Part shown: piece after piece, positions 41,614-51,168 of the stretch
Layout of the letters: each line of letters opens with the position of its first letter
How positions within the stretch are numbered: position 1 is the first letter of the stretch
Assembly (NCBI RefSeq): GCF_023715845.1
Contig: NZ_JAMBOR010000009.1
Location: 1 to 64,000 of the forward strand
Length of the DNA stretch: 64,000 nt
DNA from: Fictibacillus phosphorivorans
Lineage (GTDB): Bacteria > Bacillota > Bacilli > Bacillales > Fictibacillaceae
Reading direction: 5' to 3'
The notes under the pieces: generated by a model
Database searches by the model: none
Told to the model about the DNA's origin: nothing
Seen by the model: only the letters and a program-made list of their open reading frames with translations
Made by a program: the position numbers and the translations under genes

Positions 41614-42762
41614 ATGGCTGACAAAGTAAAAGTAATGACGATCTTCGGTACAAGACCGGAAGCGATTAAGATGGCACCCCTTGTATTGGAATTAGAAAAA
41701 TATAATGAAAAGATCGAATCGGTAGTAACGGTTACAGCACAGCACCGTGAAATGCTCGATCAAGTGCTAGAGATTTTTGGAGTAACACCGGATCATGATT
41801 TAAACATCATGAAAGAGCGCCAATCACTTAGCGAAGTGACAACACGTGCTCTTCAAGGATTAGATAAAATTATGCAGGAAGAGAAGCCTGACGTTGTTCT
41901 TGTTCATGGTGACACGACAACGACGTTTGTAGCGAGTCTTGCTGCCCTTTATAACAAAATTGCAGTTGGACATGTTGAAGCAGGTCTTCGTACCTGGAAT
42001 AAGTATTCACCGTATCCAGAGGAAATGAACCGTCAGCTGACGGGTGTCATTTCAGATTTGAACTTTGCTCCTACGGATACAGCAGCTCAAAACCTACTGA
42101 ACGAAAATAAGTCAGACGAAAGCATTTATGTAACAGGAAACACGGCGATTGATGCGTTAAAGACTACTGTAAAAGAGGACTACTCTCACGAAGTGCTTGA
42201 GAAACTTGGTGATGACCGTCTAATCTTGCTAACCGCTCACCGTCGTGAAAACTTGGGTGACCCGATGCGTAACATGTTCCGTGCGATTAAGCGTTTAGTG
42301 AACGAACATGACGATGTACAAGTGGTATATCCAGTTCACTTAAACCCAGCTGTACGTGAAGTAGCTGATGAAATTCTTAAAGATGACAGCCGCATCCATC
42401 TGATCGAGCCTCTTGGCGTAGTAGATTTCCATAACTTCGCATCACGTGCTCACATCATTCTTACAGATAGCGGCGGCGTTCAAGAGGAAGCACCTTCACT
42501 TGGTGTTCCAGTCCTTGTACTTCGTGACACAACAGAACGTCCTGAAGGAATCGAAGCAGGAACGTTGAAGCTTGCGGGAACTGATGAAGAGACGATCTAT
42601 AATCTTGCAAAAGAACTGCTTACAGATGATGCAGCGTACCAAGCGATGTCTAAAGCTTCTAACCCATATGGAGACGGAGAAGCAAGTCGTAGAATCGTAG
42701 AAGCGATTCTGCATTACTTCGGTAAATCCACAGAGCGTCCAGACACTTTCCGCGTTCTGTAG
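41614..42762 (+). CDS. UDP-N-acetylglucosamine 2-epimerase
   Basis: A 382-residue non-hydrolysing epimerase (MnaA/WecB) that makes UDP-ManNAc for wall polymers. Family motifs are FGTRPEAIKMAPL near residue 11, HGDTTTT near 95, HVEAGLRTWNKYSPYPEE near 115, TAHRRENLG near 210 and TDSGGVQEE near 287. UDP-ManNAc feeds teichoic-acid linkage units and the ManNAc of secondary cell-wall polymers that hold S-layers, which fits the SLH proteins downstream. Start ATG after AAAGGAGAG; single gene with a strong terminator. Confidence 0.94.
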   Translation: MADKVKVMTIFGTRPEAIKMAPLVLELEKYNEKIESVVTVTAQHREMLDQVLEIFGVTPDHDLNIMKERQSLSEVTTRALQGLDKIMQEEKPDVVLVHGDTTTTFVASLAALYNKIAVGHVEAGLRTWNKYSPYPEEMNRQLTGVISDLNFAPTDTAAQNLLNENKSDESIYVTGNTAIDALKTTVKEDYSHEVLEKLGDDRLILLTAHRRENLGDPMRNMFRAIKRLVNEHDDVQVVYPVHLNPAVREVADEILKDDSRIHLIEPLGVVDFHNFASRAHIILTDSGGVQEEAPSLGVPVLVLRDTTERPEGIEAGTLKLAGTDEETIYNLAKELLTDDAAYQAMSKASNPYGDGEASRRIVEAILHYFGKSTERPDTFRVL

Positions 42763-42772
42763 TACAATAGTA

Positions 42773-42800
42773 GGGGTCTGACCCCAAACAAATACAAAAA
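42773..42800 (+). repeat. GGGGTCTGACCCC dispersed element
   Basis: The 13-base near-palindrome is followed by AAACAAATACAAAAA. Similar copies occur at 49287, 52172-52195 (minus strand) and 57003. Each lies just downstream of a gene or terminator. Confidence 0.7.
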
Positions 42801-42808
42801 CACCAAAA

Positions 42809-42851
42809 CCTCCACGTCAGGCGGACATATCCGCTGACGTGGAGGTTTTTT
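42809..42851 (+). terminator. Strong terminator
   Basis: CCTCCACGTCAG pairs with CTGACGTGGAGG around an inner GCGGACATATCCGC stem, followed by TTTTTT. Confidence 0.88.
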
Positions 42852-42904
42852 CATTTACTCATTTACTCACTTACTCAGTGAGCTCACTTATTCTCTTTTA
42901 ATCT

Positions 42905-43978
42905 CTATTTCTTATTAATCATCACGGCATGTTTACTACCATCCCACTTCACATCAGCACCAAACGCTTCTGCTATAAACCGCACTGGCACTACAATACG
43001 GTTGTTGATACTGATTGGGGCAGCATCGAGTGTCTTATTTACTCCGTTCACTTTTGCCACGTTAGACAAATACTTCAGCTCAACTACGGTTCCATCCAAC
43101 TCTGCTTTAACCGTTCCAGTTTCTGCATTCCATTCCACCTTAGCACCCAATGTTTCACCGATTCCTCTAAAAGGGGCAAGCGTCATACCGTCGACAGCCA
43201 CTGCGGGCTGATCGTAATTCTGCATCACACCATTAACCACCACATCGACTTTTTGGAGCTTCTCATTTCTAGCATATAAATAGCTATCAATCTCAGATGA
43301 AGGACCCATTACGATCACAGGCTTTTTCTTGGAATCCATCCACGTAAGCAATGTTTTCATGTTTGCTTCTGAAACTGCCACACACCCTGCGGTAGCAGAG
43401 GTAGAGCTTTTCCACATATGCAGAAAAATCGCACTGCCCTTTCCCTTTACAATAGGATTCTCATTGTATTTGATGACCGCACCATATTTGTACAACGGAT
43501 GATTCATTCTTTCAAACGACTTCCAACGGGAATTCGGATTTCCGCTATAATAGATCCATTTGTTGTAATCAGGTGAAGTCACGTCATCCACCCAGTAATC
43601 ATAAGCAGTAGTCACACGGTAGGAGTACTTGCTGTTAGCAGGCTTAGCCGCCCATCCGAAACCGAGTCCCATGTTGTAGATGCCTGTTGGAGAAGCGCCG
43701 CCGCCTTCTTTCATCACTTTGGCAAATCCGTTATACCCCAGCATGGCGGGCATCTGACCTAACGCCTTCTTCCAAACTCCATTTACTTTTTCATAGGTAG
43801 AGAGCTTTGCGTATTTCGTGTCCCAGCCGTTCGCTTCGACTATAATCATCTGAGATTCGTTAAAAAACTTGCTCGAAATCAGCTTTTGACGGGGAAAATC
43901 CGCTGCATAAGCGGGTCTAGCAAATACACTCGTTAACACGATTAAAGCAATTCCGCACAGGATCCATCTTTTCTTCAT
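42905..43978 (-). CDS. L,D-transpeptidase-like protein with copper-amine-oxidase-N stalk
   Basis: A 357-residue secreted protein (signal peptide about 1-25). The YkuD/L,D-transpeptidase-like domain (about 40-215) has His187 in FLHMW and Cys199 in TAGCVAV, matching the H...GC catalytic pattern. The C-terminal part (about 240-357) consists of the beta-rich copper amine oxidase N-terminal type domain (VDGMTLAPFRGIGETLGA and NNRIVVPVRFIAEAFGA), here probably a wall-binding or stalk module. It may cross-link or modify peptidoglycan. Single gene. Confidence 0.82.
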   Translation of the reverse strand: MKKRWILCGIALIVLTSVFARPAYAADFPRQKLISSKFFNESQMIIVEANGWDTKYAKLSTYEKVNGVWKKALGQMPAMLGYNGFAKVMKEGGGASPTGIYNMGLGFGWAAKPANSKYSYRVTTAYDYWVDDVTSPDYNKWIYYSGNPNSRWKSFERMNHPLYKYGAVIKYNENPIVKGKGSAIFLHMWKSSTSATAGCVAVSEANMKTLLTWMDSKKKPVIVMGPSSEIDSYLYARNEKLQKVDVVVNGVMQNYDQPAVAVDGMTLAPFRGIGETLGAKVEWNAETGTVKAELDGTVVELKYLSNVAKVNGVNKTLDAAPISINNRIVVPVRFIAEAFGADVKWDGSKHAVMINKK

Positions 43979-44163
43979 GATCTAACCTCTACTTTCTATC
44001 TATCCTTTATATCCCCATCGTAAGCTAACCTCATCAGATCACACCAGTCCGAAAAGACTCAAAAAACCGATCGAAAGGTTTTCCACACATCACTAAGAAT
44101 AAGAGAATAGTCATTTCACAAAAAAGGAGCTCATTTCTACACAAAAAGAATCACAATTCAAAT

Positions 44164-44190
44164 AAAAGCCCTGCCATCTGGCAAGGCTTT
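44164..44190 (-). terminator. Terminator of MBOAT/DHHW operon
   Basis: AAAGCCCTGCC / GGCAAGGCTTT with one mismatch, followed on the minus strand by TTTTATT. Confidence 0.7.
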
Positions 44191-44197
44191 CTCTACT

Positions 44198-45448
44198 TTA
44201 ATATACTTGATCTTCTTTCTCTTGCTTTTCTTCTGTTTCAGAAAGATCGAAATCGTACATGCGCTTGAACATGTTTTCATTGTTGTACAAGAAAATGATC
44301 GTGTCATACTCATTCTTATCGAGGAACTCAAATACACTGCGGTCCATATTGTAGCGCATGTCGTAAAAAGTGGTTTGATAAAAATGTTGGCTCATCAGCT
44401 GAGTAAGTGGATTCGCATAAGAATCTTTTATAATTAAAGCACGTTTTCCTCCTTCTTTTTTAGAAGGATTGATGATGTTTAACTCTCGCCAATCCAATGT
44501 ATAAACACCAGAATAGTCCACAATTTCCGATTCTTCGTAAAGAGCTTTTCCATAAACCTTTTCCCAATCGGTCTTGTTTTCTTGTACTACAGGACCTGTA
44601 TACACTTCGAAAGATGAGATGTCGAACTCTTTAGATTCCGTGTGGCAGATGCTTTCACGGTTATAGTCGATCATGCCGTAAAGCTGTTTGTTGTAGCCGC
44701 CCATGAATTTTTTTTCATCAAAACATTTCATAGAATAAAGAGATTCATCCACTTCTCCATCAGAAAAAATGGATGATTTTTCAGCAAGATTGTTTCGAAT
44801 AATCTTATAGCCCTCGAAAGCACCTGCCATGTTCCAGTGGTGGTCTGTTACATAGAATAAGTTTTTTAGTTCGTTTTGGTCAAACCTCTTTTTAAACGTT
44901 TCAGATACATCAACAACATGCATCGGCTCTTTAGGTAAATTGGACAAAACATACTTAATATTTGTTTCAGCTAAATTAGGTTTTGTATAGGAAGGATAAG
45001 GAACCTCAAGAATATTTTTTCGATTAGGCAGTGAGAAATAAATCAACTCAATATTTCTTTCAGCCGTATATTTGTTCAAATCTTTCATTGAAGCAATCGT
45101 TTTATCATAGCTTGATTTTGCAAACTTTGATACAGGCTCCGGGAAAACCCAGCGGTCATCTGTAATCAAATATTTATAGATATAGGTTTGATCTGTAAAC
45201 TTTTGCCAGTTTAGATACATCTTGATCCATTCATCACGATTAATGAATTGGTCTGTAAAATAACTTTCATATTCTTTTGCAAACGTTCCATTCGCTAGTT
45301 TTTCGAACTTCACTTCCGGTTCACTCGCTAAAACACGGTTCTCATAATAAGATTCTTTTTTATCCGGAGTGGATTCCATTTTCATCGCCATACCAAATAT
45401 GAAGGCTAAAAAACAGACAGATAAAACGATATTACTGATTGTTTTCAT
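44198..45448 (-). CDS. DHHW family protein (AlgJ/PatB-like acetylation partner)
   Basis: About 416 residues, one N-terminal membrane helix and an extracytoplasmic SGNH-like domain. The motif D-H-H-W (near residue 203, TDHHWNMAGAF) and a Ser in IIKDSYANP (near 330) are typical of AlgJ/AlgX/PatB-type O-acetyltransferases. It should transfer acetyl groups, passed across the membrane by the MBOAT protein encoded just upstream, to a wall polymer. A GTG at 45463 is in frame, but the ribosome site abuts it, so ATG 45448 is preferred. Confidence 0.85.
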   Translation of the reverse strand: MKTISNIVLSVCFLAFIFGMAMKMESTPDKKESYYENRVLASEPEVKFEKLANGTFAKEYESYFTDQFINRDEWIKMYLNWQKFTDQTYIYKYLITDDRWVFPEPVSKFAKSSYDKTIASMKDLNKYTAERNIELIYFSLPNRKNILEVPYPSYTKPNLAETNIKYVLSNLPKEPMHVVDVSETFKKRFDQNELKNLFYVTDHHWNMAGAFEGYKIIRNNLAEKSSIFSDGEVDESLYSMKCFDEKKFMGGYNKQLYGMIDYNRESICHTESKEFDISSFEVYTGPVVQENKTDWEKVYGKALYEESEIVDYSGVYTLDWRELNIINPSKKEGGKRALIIKDSYANPLTQLMSQHFYQTTFYDMRYNMDRSVFEFLDKNEYDTIIFLYNNENMFKRMYDFDLSETEEKQEKEDQVY

Positions 45449-45466
45449 TTTTCCCTTCTTCACTCC

Positions 45467-46885
45467 TTAGAATCTAAAATAAATAAACGGGTTGTATGTA
45501 GAGTTCACAAGAAACATGGTCACGAAAATCAACAGTGACAAATAAACAATGGGGCTAACAATTGGAACGGCCCATCTACCCAAAAAATTATTCTCTCGAT
45601 ATATGAACTTGCTCAGCCATTTCATGACTGGCATGCTGAAGAGAATACCTAAAATAAACACATAGCCGTAATCATTCATATATAGGAAAGTCTCATTATC
45701 TATGGCTTGAGTACCGCTAAAGCCAAACAGCGTCTGAATGTAGTGAAACGAGTAGTCAAAGCTGTCTGCCCGGAAAAAGACCCAACCGATCATGACGATA
45801 AGTAGTACGTATACGTGTTGCAGTGGTCGCCACAGTTTTTCTAAAAGCTTGCTCAAGCCAAAGCGTTCTAAACTAATGATCACTCCGTAATAAAAGCCCC
45901 AAGCCATAAACGTCCAGCTTGCGCCATGCCAAAAACCAGTGATCGTCCAAACAATAAGCAGGTTTCTGTATGTCGCCCAAGCTCCTTTACGGTTTCCGCC
46001 AAGCGGGATGTACACATAGTCCCGGAACCAGCTTCCAAGTGAGATATGCCATCTTCTCCAGAACTCTGTAATACTGCGTGAAATGTAAGGGAAATTAAAG
46101 TTTTCTAAGAAGTTAAATCCGAACATTTTACCAAGACCGATCGCCATATCACTGTATCCGGAAAAATCAAAATAGATCTGTAGTGTATAAGCCAAAATTC
46201 CAAGCCAAGCTGTACCCGAACTCATGTCACCCGGGTTCATAGCAAAAAGTGTATCGGCCAGCTCACCCATGGGATTTGCGATCAACGCTTTTTTGGAAAG
46301 CCCGATAATAAAACGGCGCACCCCTTCTGAAAAGAGAGCAAAGCTATGAACGCGTTTCTTGATCTCATCTGCAACCGTGTTGTAACGAACAATAGGCCCG
46401 GCAACAAGCTGCGGGAACAAAGCGATATATAAAGCAAGATCAAAAATGTTTGTTTGAACGGCCGCATCACGGCGATACACATCGATTACATAACTCATCG
46501 CCTGGAATGTAAAAAACGAAATGCCAATCGGCAGCGGAAGAGGTTCGTTCGCAATGTTCAAATCGAAAAGACTGTTCATATTCTCGATCAGGAAGTTGCT
46601 GTACTTGTAATAGCCTAGCAAGCCGATGTTGGCAATAACAGCCAGCGCGACAGTCAACTTTTTATAGCGTATCTCGTTGCGAAACTTATGGACCATCAGA
46701 CCAAATATATAGTTCATAACGATCGAAATGAGCATCAGGATCACATATTTCGGCTCGCCCCAAGCGTAAAAAATTAAACTCGCGAGTAATAAAATAAAGT
46801 TCTTAAACATTCTTGGCAGCAAAAAGTAGGCTGCTAGAACGATAGGTAAGAACATAAAAAGAAATACAAGATTGCTAAAAACCAT
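45467..46885 (-). CDS. MBOAT family O-acyltransferase (AlgI/PatA-like)
   Basis: A 472-residue polytopic membrane protein. MBOAT hallmarks are EFWRRWHISL (His280), WFRDYVYIPLGGNRKG and the catalytic His320 in GFWHGASWTF. It moves acetyl groups from cytosolic acetyl-CoA across the membrane for the DHHW partner. In Bacillus anthracis comparable PatA/PatB pairs O-acetylate the secondary cell-wall polymer that binds S-layer proteins; the SLH genes nearby make the same role likely here. First gene of a two-gene minus-strand operon. Confidence 0.93.
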   Translation of the reverse strand: MVFSNLVFLFMFLPIVLAAYFLLPRMFKNFILLLASLIFYAWGEPKYVILMLISIVMNYIFGLMVHKFRNEIRYKKLTVALAVIANIGLLGYYKYSNFLIENMNSLFDLNIANEPLPLPIGISFFTFQAMSYVIDVYRRDAAVQTNIFDLALYIALFPQLVAGPIVRYNTVADEIKKRVHSFALFSEGVRRFIIGLSKKALIANPMGELADTLFAMNPGDMSSGTAWLGILAYTLQIYFDFSGYSDMAIGLGKMFGFNFLENFNFPYISRSITEFWRRWHISLGSWFRDYVYIPLGGNRKGAWATYRNLLIVWTITGFWHGASWTFMAWGFYYGVIISLERFGLSKLLEKLWRPLQHVYVLLIVMIGWVFFRADSFDYSFHYIQTLFGFSGTQAIDNETFLYMNDYGYVFILGILFSMPVMKWLSKFIYRENNFLGRWAVPIVSPIVYLSLLIFVTMFLVNSTYNPFIYFRF

Positions 46886-47127
46886 TTAATTCCCTCTTTA
46901 TTCTAAAAGTTGTATATAAAGATAATTTTCGACAATTTTTTTACTGACGCATATGATTTTACCATAAGTAGGTAAATTTAAAAGAGATTTTGGAAGAAAT
47001 TTAAAGTTTAAAAAATACAAAAATCTACTAAATTAATAAAAATTTACAAGAAACCCCTTTCATTATTAATCTATAAATATATAATTATATTTGGCAATTC
47101 AAAATATTTGTAATTTGGGGGATAATA

Positions 47128-49281
47128 ATGTCGAAAAAACCATTTTCAAAAGTTAGCCGTACCATGTTAGCCGCTTCTATGGCTCTTTCCGTATTAGCAG
47201 CACCGATCACATGGAAAGATGTAGTGAATGCCGAGGAATCTATTAAATTTGTAGATGTTAAGCAATCGCATTGGGCAAACAAAGTCATTCATGAATTAGC
47301 AAACGAAGGATTAGTTGCTGGTATTGGAGGAAATAAGTTTGGTCCAGAGCTTGAATTAACGCGTGCTCAATTTATTGTTATCGTGACGCGTGCATTGGAC
47401 CTGCCAGCGACTGAAGAAGAGACACCATTTACAGATGTACCGGCATGGGCGGCGAGAGATATCGCAAACGCTTATGCAGCAGGTCTTGTTAAAGGAACTA
47501 GCGAAACAAAGCTTGATCCGAATAAAGTATTAACGCGTGAAGAGATGATCACTATGCTCGTTCGGGCTTATGAACATCATTTAGGCACAAAAATTCAATC
47601 TACAGAAACTCCTAACTATAAAGATATGAATCAAGTAAGTTCATGGGCAAAGGAAGTTGTAAGTGTTGCCGTAGAACACGGATTGATCAACGGGAAATCT
47701 GCTACGACTCTAGCTCCTAAAGATAATACAGTTCGTGCAGAAGGGGCAGCTGTGATTCATAATCTGCTTAAGAGCTCTTTAGTATCTGTTCAGTTACTAG
47801 GCATTAATGATTTTCACGGACAGATCAACACGTATAAAAAAGTTGAAAATAAGATGGCGGGTGGAGCAGAATTCCTGGCTGCCTATTTAAGACAGCATGA
47901 AGCGGAAAACCCTGACAATACGTTAAAAATCTCTGCTGGTGATTCAGTAGGGGCGAGTGCTCCTGCATCTGCTCTTCTTCAAGACGAGCCTACGATTGAA
48001 ATTCTGAATACACTTGGATTTAACGTGAGTACGCTAGGAAACCATGAATTTGATGAAGGTGTAGATGAAATGCTTCGCTTGATCTTTGGCGGGGAACATG
48101 AAGTAACTGGGGATTTTGGAGGTGCGGATTTCCCTTATATTGCGGCTAACGTGATTGAAGATGAAACAGGGGAACCACTTCTTGATCCTTATGTAATCTA
48201 TAAAGTAGGCGGAGTGGATGTTGGATTCATTGGGGTTGTTACAACTGAAACGCCGAGCATTGTTATTCCAAGCGGTGTTGAAGGAGTAAGTTTCACGGAT
48301 GAAGTGGAAGCAATCAACAAATACACAGCAGAATTAAAAGAGCAGGGAGTAAAATCCATCGTCGTTGTTTCGCATAATCCTGCCGAGTCTAATACTGATG
48401 GAACAAACGCAAGAGGCGAAGTGATTGATATGGCGAATACGATTGATGATGAAGTTGACGTCATTTACGCAGGGCACAATCATAAATACACGAACACAGT
48501 AGTGGATAATAAATTAATCGTGCAGTCTTTCTCTTCTGGTACAGCATTCTCTGATATCGATCTATTAATCAACAAAAAGACCGGAGATATTGTGAAAAAA
48601 TCAGCAGAAGTCATCAATACATTCCATGAAGGAATCGAACCAGATGCAGAAATTAAAGCAATGGTCGATGCTGCTTACGATCAAGTCAAAGATAAGCTAA
48701 ACGAAGTAGTCGGAACGGCTGCCGTTGAAATCACAAGGGATTTAAATGCAAACGGCGAAAGTCTAATGGGTAACCTCATTGCAGATTCAATGATTGCTCA
48801 AACCGGAACTGATCTAGCATTCATGAACCCAGGCGGCGTTCGCGCAAGTATTAACCAAGGTGAGATTACGTGGGAAGAGTTGTTCACTGTTCAACCGTTT
48901 GGTAACGACCTAGTAACGATGGAATTAACAGGACAACAAGTAATCGACCTATTAAACCAGCAATGGGCAACAGGAACGGCGAAGATCCTTCAAGTGTCTG
49001 GATTAACGTTCTCCTATTCTGAAACAGTAACGGATGGGAAAGTTACGGGAGAAGTGAAAGAAGTTAAGCTGAAAGACGGTTCACCGATTGATGTGGATGC
49101 GACTTACACAGCGACAGTAAACAACTTCATGGCTACTGGTGGAGACGGGTACACGGTCCTTACGAGTGGTGCTAACCCTGTTGTAAACATTACAGACCTA
49201 GATGCATTAATTAATTACGTGAAAGCACAAGAAACAGTTGAACCCAAAATCGAAGGCCGCATCACAAAAGTAACAGAATAG
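47128..49281 (+). CDS. SLH-anchored 5'-nucleotidase/cyclic phosphodiesterase
   Basis: A 717-residue surface enzyme. After the signal peptide come three SLH domains (about residues 38-215), then a calcineurin-like metallophosphatase (about 225-460; NDFHGQ at 227-232, GDSVGAS, GNHEFDEG, AGHNHKY) and a 5'-nucleotidase C-terminal domain (about 525-690; FMNPGGVR, GDGY). It should hydrolyse extracellular nucleotides such as AMP or 2',3'-cyclic nucleotides while bound to the wall polymer, perhaps for phosphate or nucleoside scavenging. AT-rich upstream region and TTTGGGGGATAATA before the ATG. Confidence 0.93.
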   Translation: MSKKPFSKVSRTMLAASMALSVLAAPITWKDVVNAEESIKFVDVKQSHWANKVIHELANEGLVAGIGGNKFGPELELTRAQFIVIVTRALDLPATEEETPFTDVPAWAARDIANAYAAGLVKGTSETKLDPNKVLTREEMITMLVRAYEHHLGTKIQSTETPNYKDMNQVSSWAKEVVSVAVEHGLINGKSATTLAPKDNTVRAEGAAVIHNLLKSSLVSVQLLGINDFHGQINTYKKVENKMAGGAEFLAAYLRQHEAENPDNTLKISAGDSVGASAPASALLQDEPTIEILNTLGFNVSTLGNHEFDEGVDEMLRLIFGGEHEVTGDFGGADFPYIAANVIEDETGEPLLDPYVIYKVGGVDVGFIGVVTTETPSIVIPSGVEGVSFTDEVEAINKYTAELKEQGVKSIVVVSHNPAESNTDGTNARGEVIDMANTIDDEVDVIYAGHNHKYTNTVVDNKLIVQSFSSGTAFSDIDLLINKKTGDIVKKSAEVINTFHEGIEPDAEIKAMVDAAYDQVKDKLNEVVGTAAVEITRDLNANGESLMGNLIADSMIAQTGTDLAFMNPGGVRASINQGEITWEELFTVQPFGNDLVTMELTGQQVIDLLNQQWATGTAKILQVSGLTFSYSETVTDGKVTGEVKEVKLKDGSPIDVDATYTATVNNFMATGGDGYTVLTSGANPVVNITDLDALINYVKAQETVEPKIEGRITKVTE

Positions 49282-49286
49282 TATTA

Positions 49287-49312
49287 GGGCTCTGACCCCA
49301 AACAAATACAAA
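49287..49312 (+). repeat. GGGCTCTGACCCC dispersed element
   Basis: Variant of the 42773 element, followed by AAACAAATACAAAA, immediately before the terminator of the nucleotidase gene. Confidence 0.65.
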
Positions 49313-49326
49313 ACCACCAATTTTGT

Positions 49327-49377
49327 CCACCAGGAAAAGACATGGCTCATGCCATGTCCTTATCCTGGTGGTTTTTT
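49327..49377 (+). terminator. Terminator of SLH nucleotidase gene
   Basis: CCACCAGGA pairs with TCCTGGTGG around an inner GACATGGC/GCCATGTC stem, followed by TTTTTT. Confidence 0.85.
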
Positions 49378-49525
49378 ATTCCCTTTTTTCTCTTAAAAGA
49401 GGAGTCGACACCAACAGGGCGAAGTATAAGTTATATCTTTATGTAAGGAAACCATGTAAACTGTAAGGAATTAATTACGATAATAATGAAGTGATGAAAC
49501 ACTAAAATAAACGGAGGTGCTACCA

Positions 49526-49909
49526 TTGAATTTATTCTCATCGATCACGGAAGAGAGTTTCTCATATCTAGTAAACGATTTTGGATTTTCCGAACCGGTT
49601 GCGACAGATGGGAGCTGGAAGACAACCTTCTTATACATCAATGACCATATGGGTATAGAAGTTGAACTAAATTACAAAGATATGGATGCTTTCATTTATA
49701 TCATGAAGTTAGAGAGTGGTAAATTACCTAAAAAAGGGGAAGAACCTGTAAAAAGTCACATGGAAGACCTCTTAAACGTTCAACGGACAAAAAGTAACGG
49801 AGATCAAACAACGATTGAACAGTTTGAAAAAGGAATCTCTAAAAAGTCAGAGCTTCTGAAACACAATATTAGGGATCTTATGAAAGAGAATAAAGTTCTA
49901 CTCAATTAA
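49526..49909 (+). CDS. Hypothetical small soluble protein
   Basis: A 127-residue acidic protein with no recognised domain; starts MNLFSSITEESF. The TTG at 49526 is well placed after GGAGGTG; an in-frame GTG (49517) lies inside that site and is rejected. It stands alone and ends at a hairpin. The mixed alpha/beta pattern in the first half and helical C-terminus suggest a compact fold; function unknown. Confidence 0.65.
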   Translation: MNLFSSITEESFSYLVNDFGFSEPVATDGSWKTTFLYINDHMGIEVELNYKDMDAFIYIMKLESGKLPKKGEEPVKSHMEDLLNVQRTKSNGDQTTIEQFEKGISKKSELLKHNIRDLMKENKVLLN

Positions 49910-49910
49910 A

Positions 49911-49936
49911 AAGGGGCTGTCTAAAGACAGCTCCTT
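49911..49936 (+). terminator. Terminator after hypothetical gene
   Basis: AAGGGGCTGTC / GACAGCTCCTT with one G-T pair and a TAAA loop; weak T-tract. Confidence 0.65.
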
Positions 49937-49990
49937 TAATCATAGTATTCATTATTATCCGTAATAAAAAACCAATGTTCATCGATTCGC

Positions 49991-50431
49991 TTATAAACCA
50001 CTTAAACTTACGACTGGAAATTCAGTAAATTTTTTTGGTTCTTTGCCCGTTGAAGAATACAAAAAGCCTTCTGTTAAACCGGGTCCGAATACGGGAGAAT
50101 CTACAGATTGGAAAAAGACATAAAAGCGGTCTCCATACATTCTAGCTTGAATATGGTCATCTCTATTCGCTTTTTTATATTGCGGAGGCGTATAGTAAAA
50201 TGCAAAACCCGTGTGAAATGGATCTTCTTTCTTTATTTTCCCCTCAACGAGCATCTTGATCATTTCTTCACGCTCATCTTTATATTTGAAAAAGTTTGTT
50301 GCTGTTTTTGCACTGCCTGGAAAATCCTTAGCTTGATGACCTCCTGTAGCTCGTTCAAGTAAAGGTTTAACCGAAAAAGATAGTGCTATTATGAAAATAA
50401 TAATGATGATATACGATAGTTTTTTATTCAA
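49991..50431 (-). CDS. Hypothetical membrane-anchored protein
   Basis: A 146-residue protein with one N-terminal helix (IIIIIFIIALSF, about residues 9-22) and an extracytoplasmic domain of about 115 residues rich in Phe/Tyr. No known family recognised. The TTG at 50431 follows AAGGGGGTT; a longer in-frame ATG start (50545) has no ribosome site. Convergent with the previous gene and monocistronic. Confidence 0.6.
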   Translation of the reverse strand: MNKKLSYIIIIIFIIALSFSVKPLLERATGGHQAKDFPGSAKTATNFFKYKDEREEMIKMLVEGKIKKEDPFHTGFAFYYTPPQYKKANRDDHIQARMYGDRFYVFFQSVDSPVFGPGLTEGFLYSSTGKEPKKFTEFPVVSLSGL

Positions 50432-50611
50432 TTTAACCCCCTTAACTCTTCCATAATCCAATTTTACCATATTTTTCATAGTGATAGAATTGTGAATTTT
50501 CTTTGAAATTACAGTTAATTGGAAAGAAAGGGTTCCAATTTTCAAAAAAATATTGTAAAATAATTTGAAAATTAGGTTTCGTTTTTACGGAATTGGGGAA
50601 GGAGAGTATAT

Positions 50612-51043
50612 TTGGGGATGAAACAACTTACATCAGGGTTTGGATATGCGTTTATCTTCTTAGCCGCACTATTTGCATTAGGATTCTATCAAACAGTGAT
50701 GGTATGGGAGAATATTAATTTGGTCATCGACCGAATTCTAGGACTAACTTCAACTTCATTTATTTCTTCCATACTCCTATTCTGGTCGATTACGAGTGCT
50801 TTTTGGATTTTAAGCTTAAAAGTTTTAGATATCGCACATAAGACGAAATTGTACAACACAAAAAATGCGATCTTTGGAATGCTGTTTTTATTCTTTGCCA
50901 TTCCATTTGGGATCAGCGCTCAAGTTTATCATGCATTAAACATGAACGCAGGCATTACAACGATTACAACAGCTCTATTCATTATGACCATTTTATCTTT
51001 TATCGTTGGATTCGTATTTAAATTTCGAAAAACAGCCCGATAA
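50612..51043 (+). CDS. Hypothetical four-helix membrane protein
   Basis: A 143-residue protein with four hydrophobic segments (about 10-28, 50-70, 87-105, 115-135). No domain recognised. TTG 50612 lies seven bases after GGAAGGAG; the ATG two codons later is the alternative. Own terminator downstream. Confidence 0.62.
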   Translation: MGMKQLTSGFGYAFIFLAALFALGFYQTVMVWENINLVIDRILGLTSTSFISSILLFWSITSAFWILSLKVLDIAHKTKLYNTKNAIFGMLFLFFAIPFGISAQVYHALNMNAGITTITTALFIMTILSFIVGFVFKFRKTAR

Positions 51044-51054
51044 TAATAAATAGC

Positions 51055-51096
51055 TTGCAGAGAAGGAACCTCCCACTCTGCGGGCTTTTTTATTTT
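51055..51096 (+). terminator. Terminator
   Basis: AGCTTGCAGA / TCTGCGGGCT with G-T pairs, followed by TTTTTTA. Confidence 0.75.
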
Positions 51097-51168
51097 TTGT
51101 AAAAATTAGACGAACCATTCAGCATCTTTTAAAATAGAAGTAAGAAAAGAAAAGGGGAGTGTTTATGA

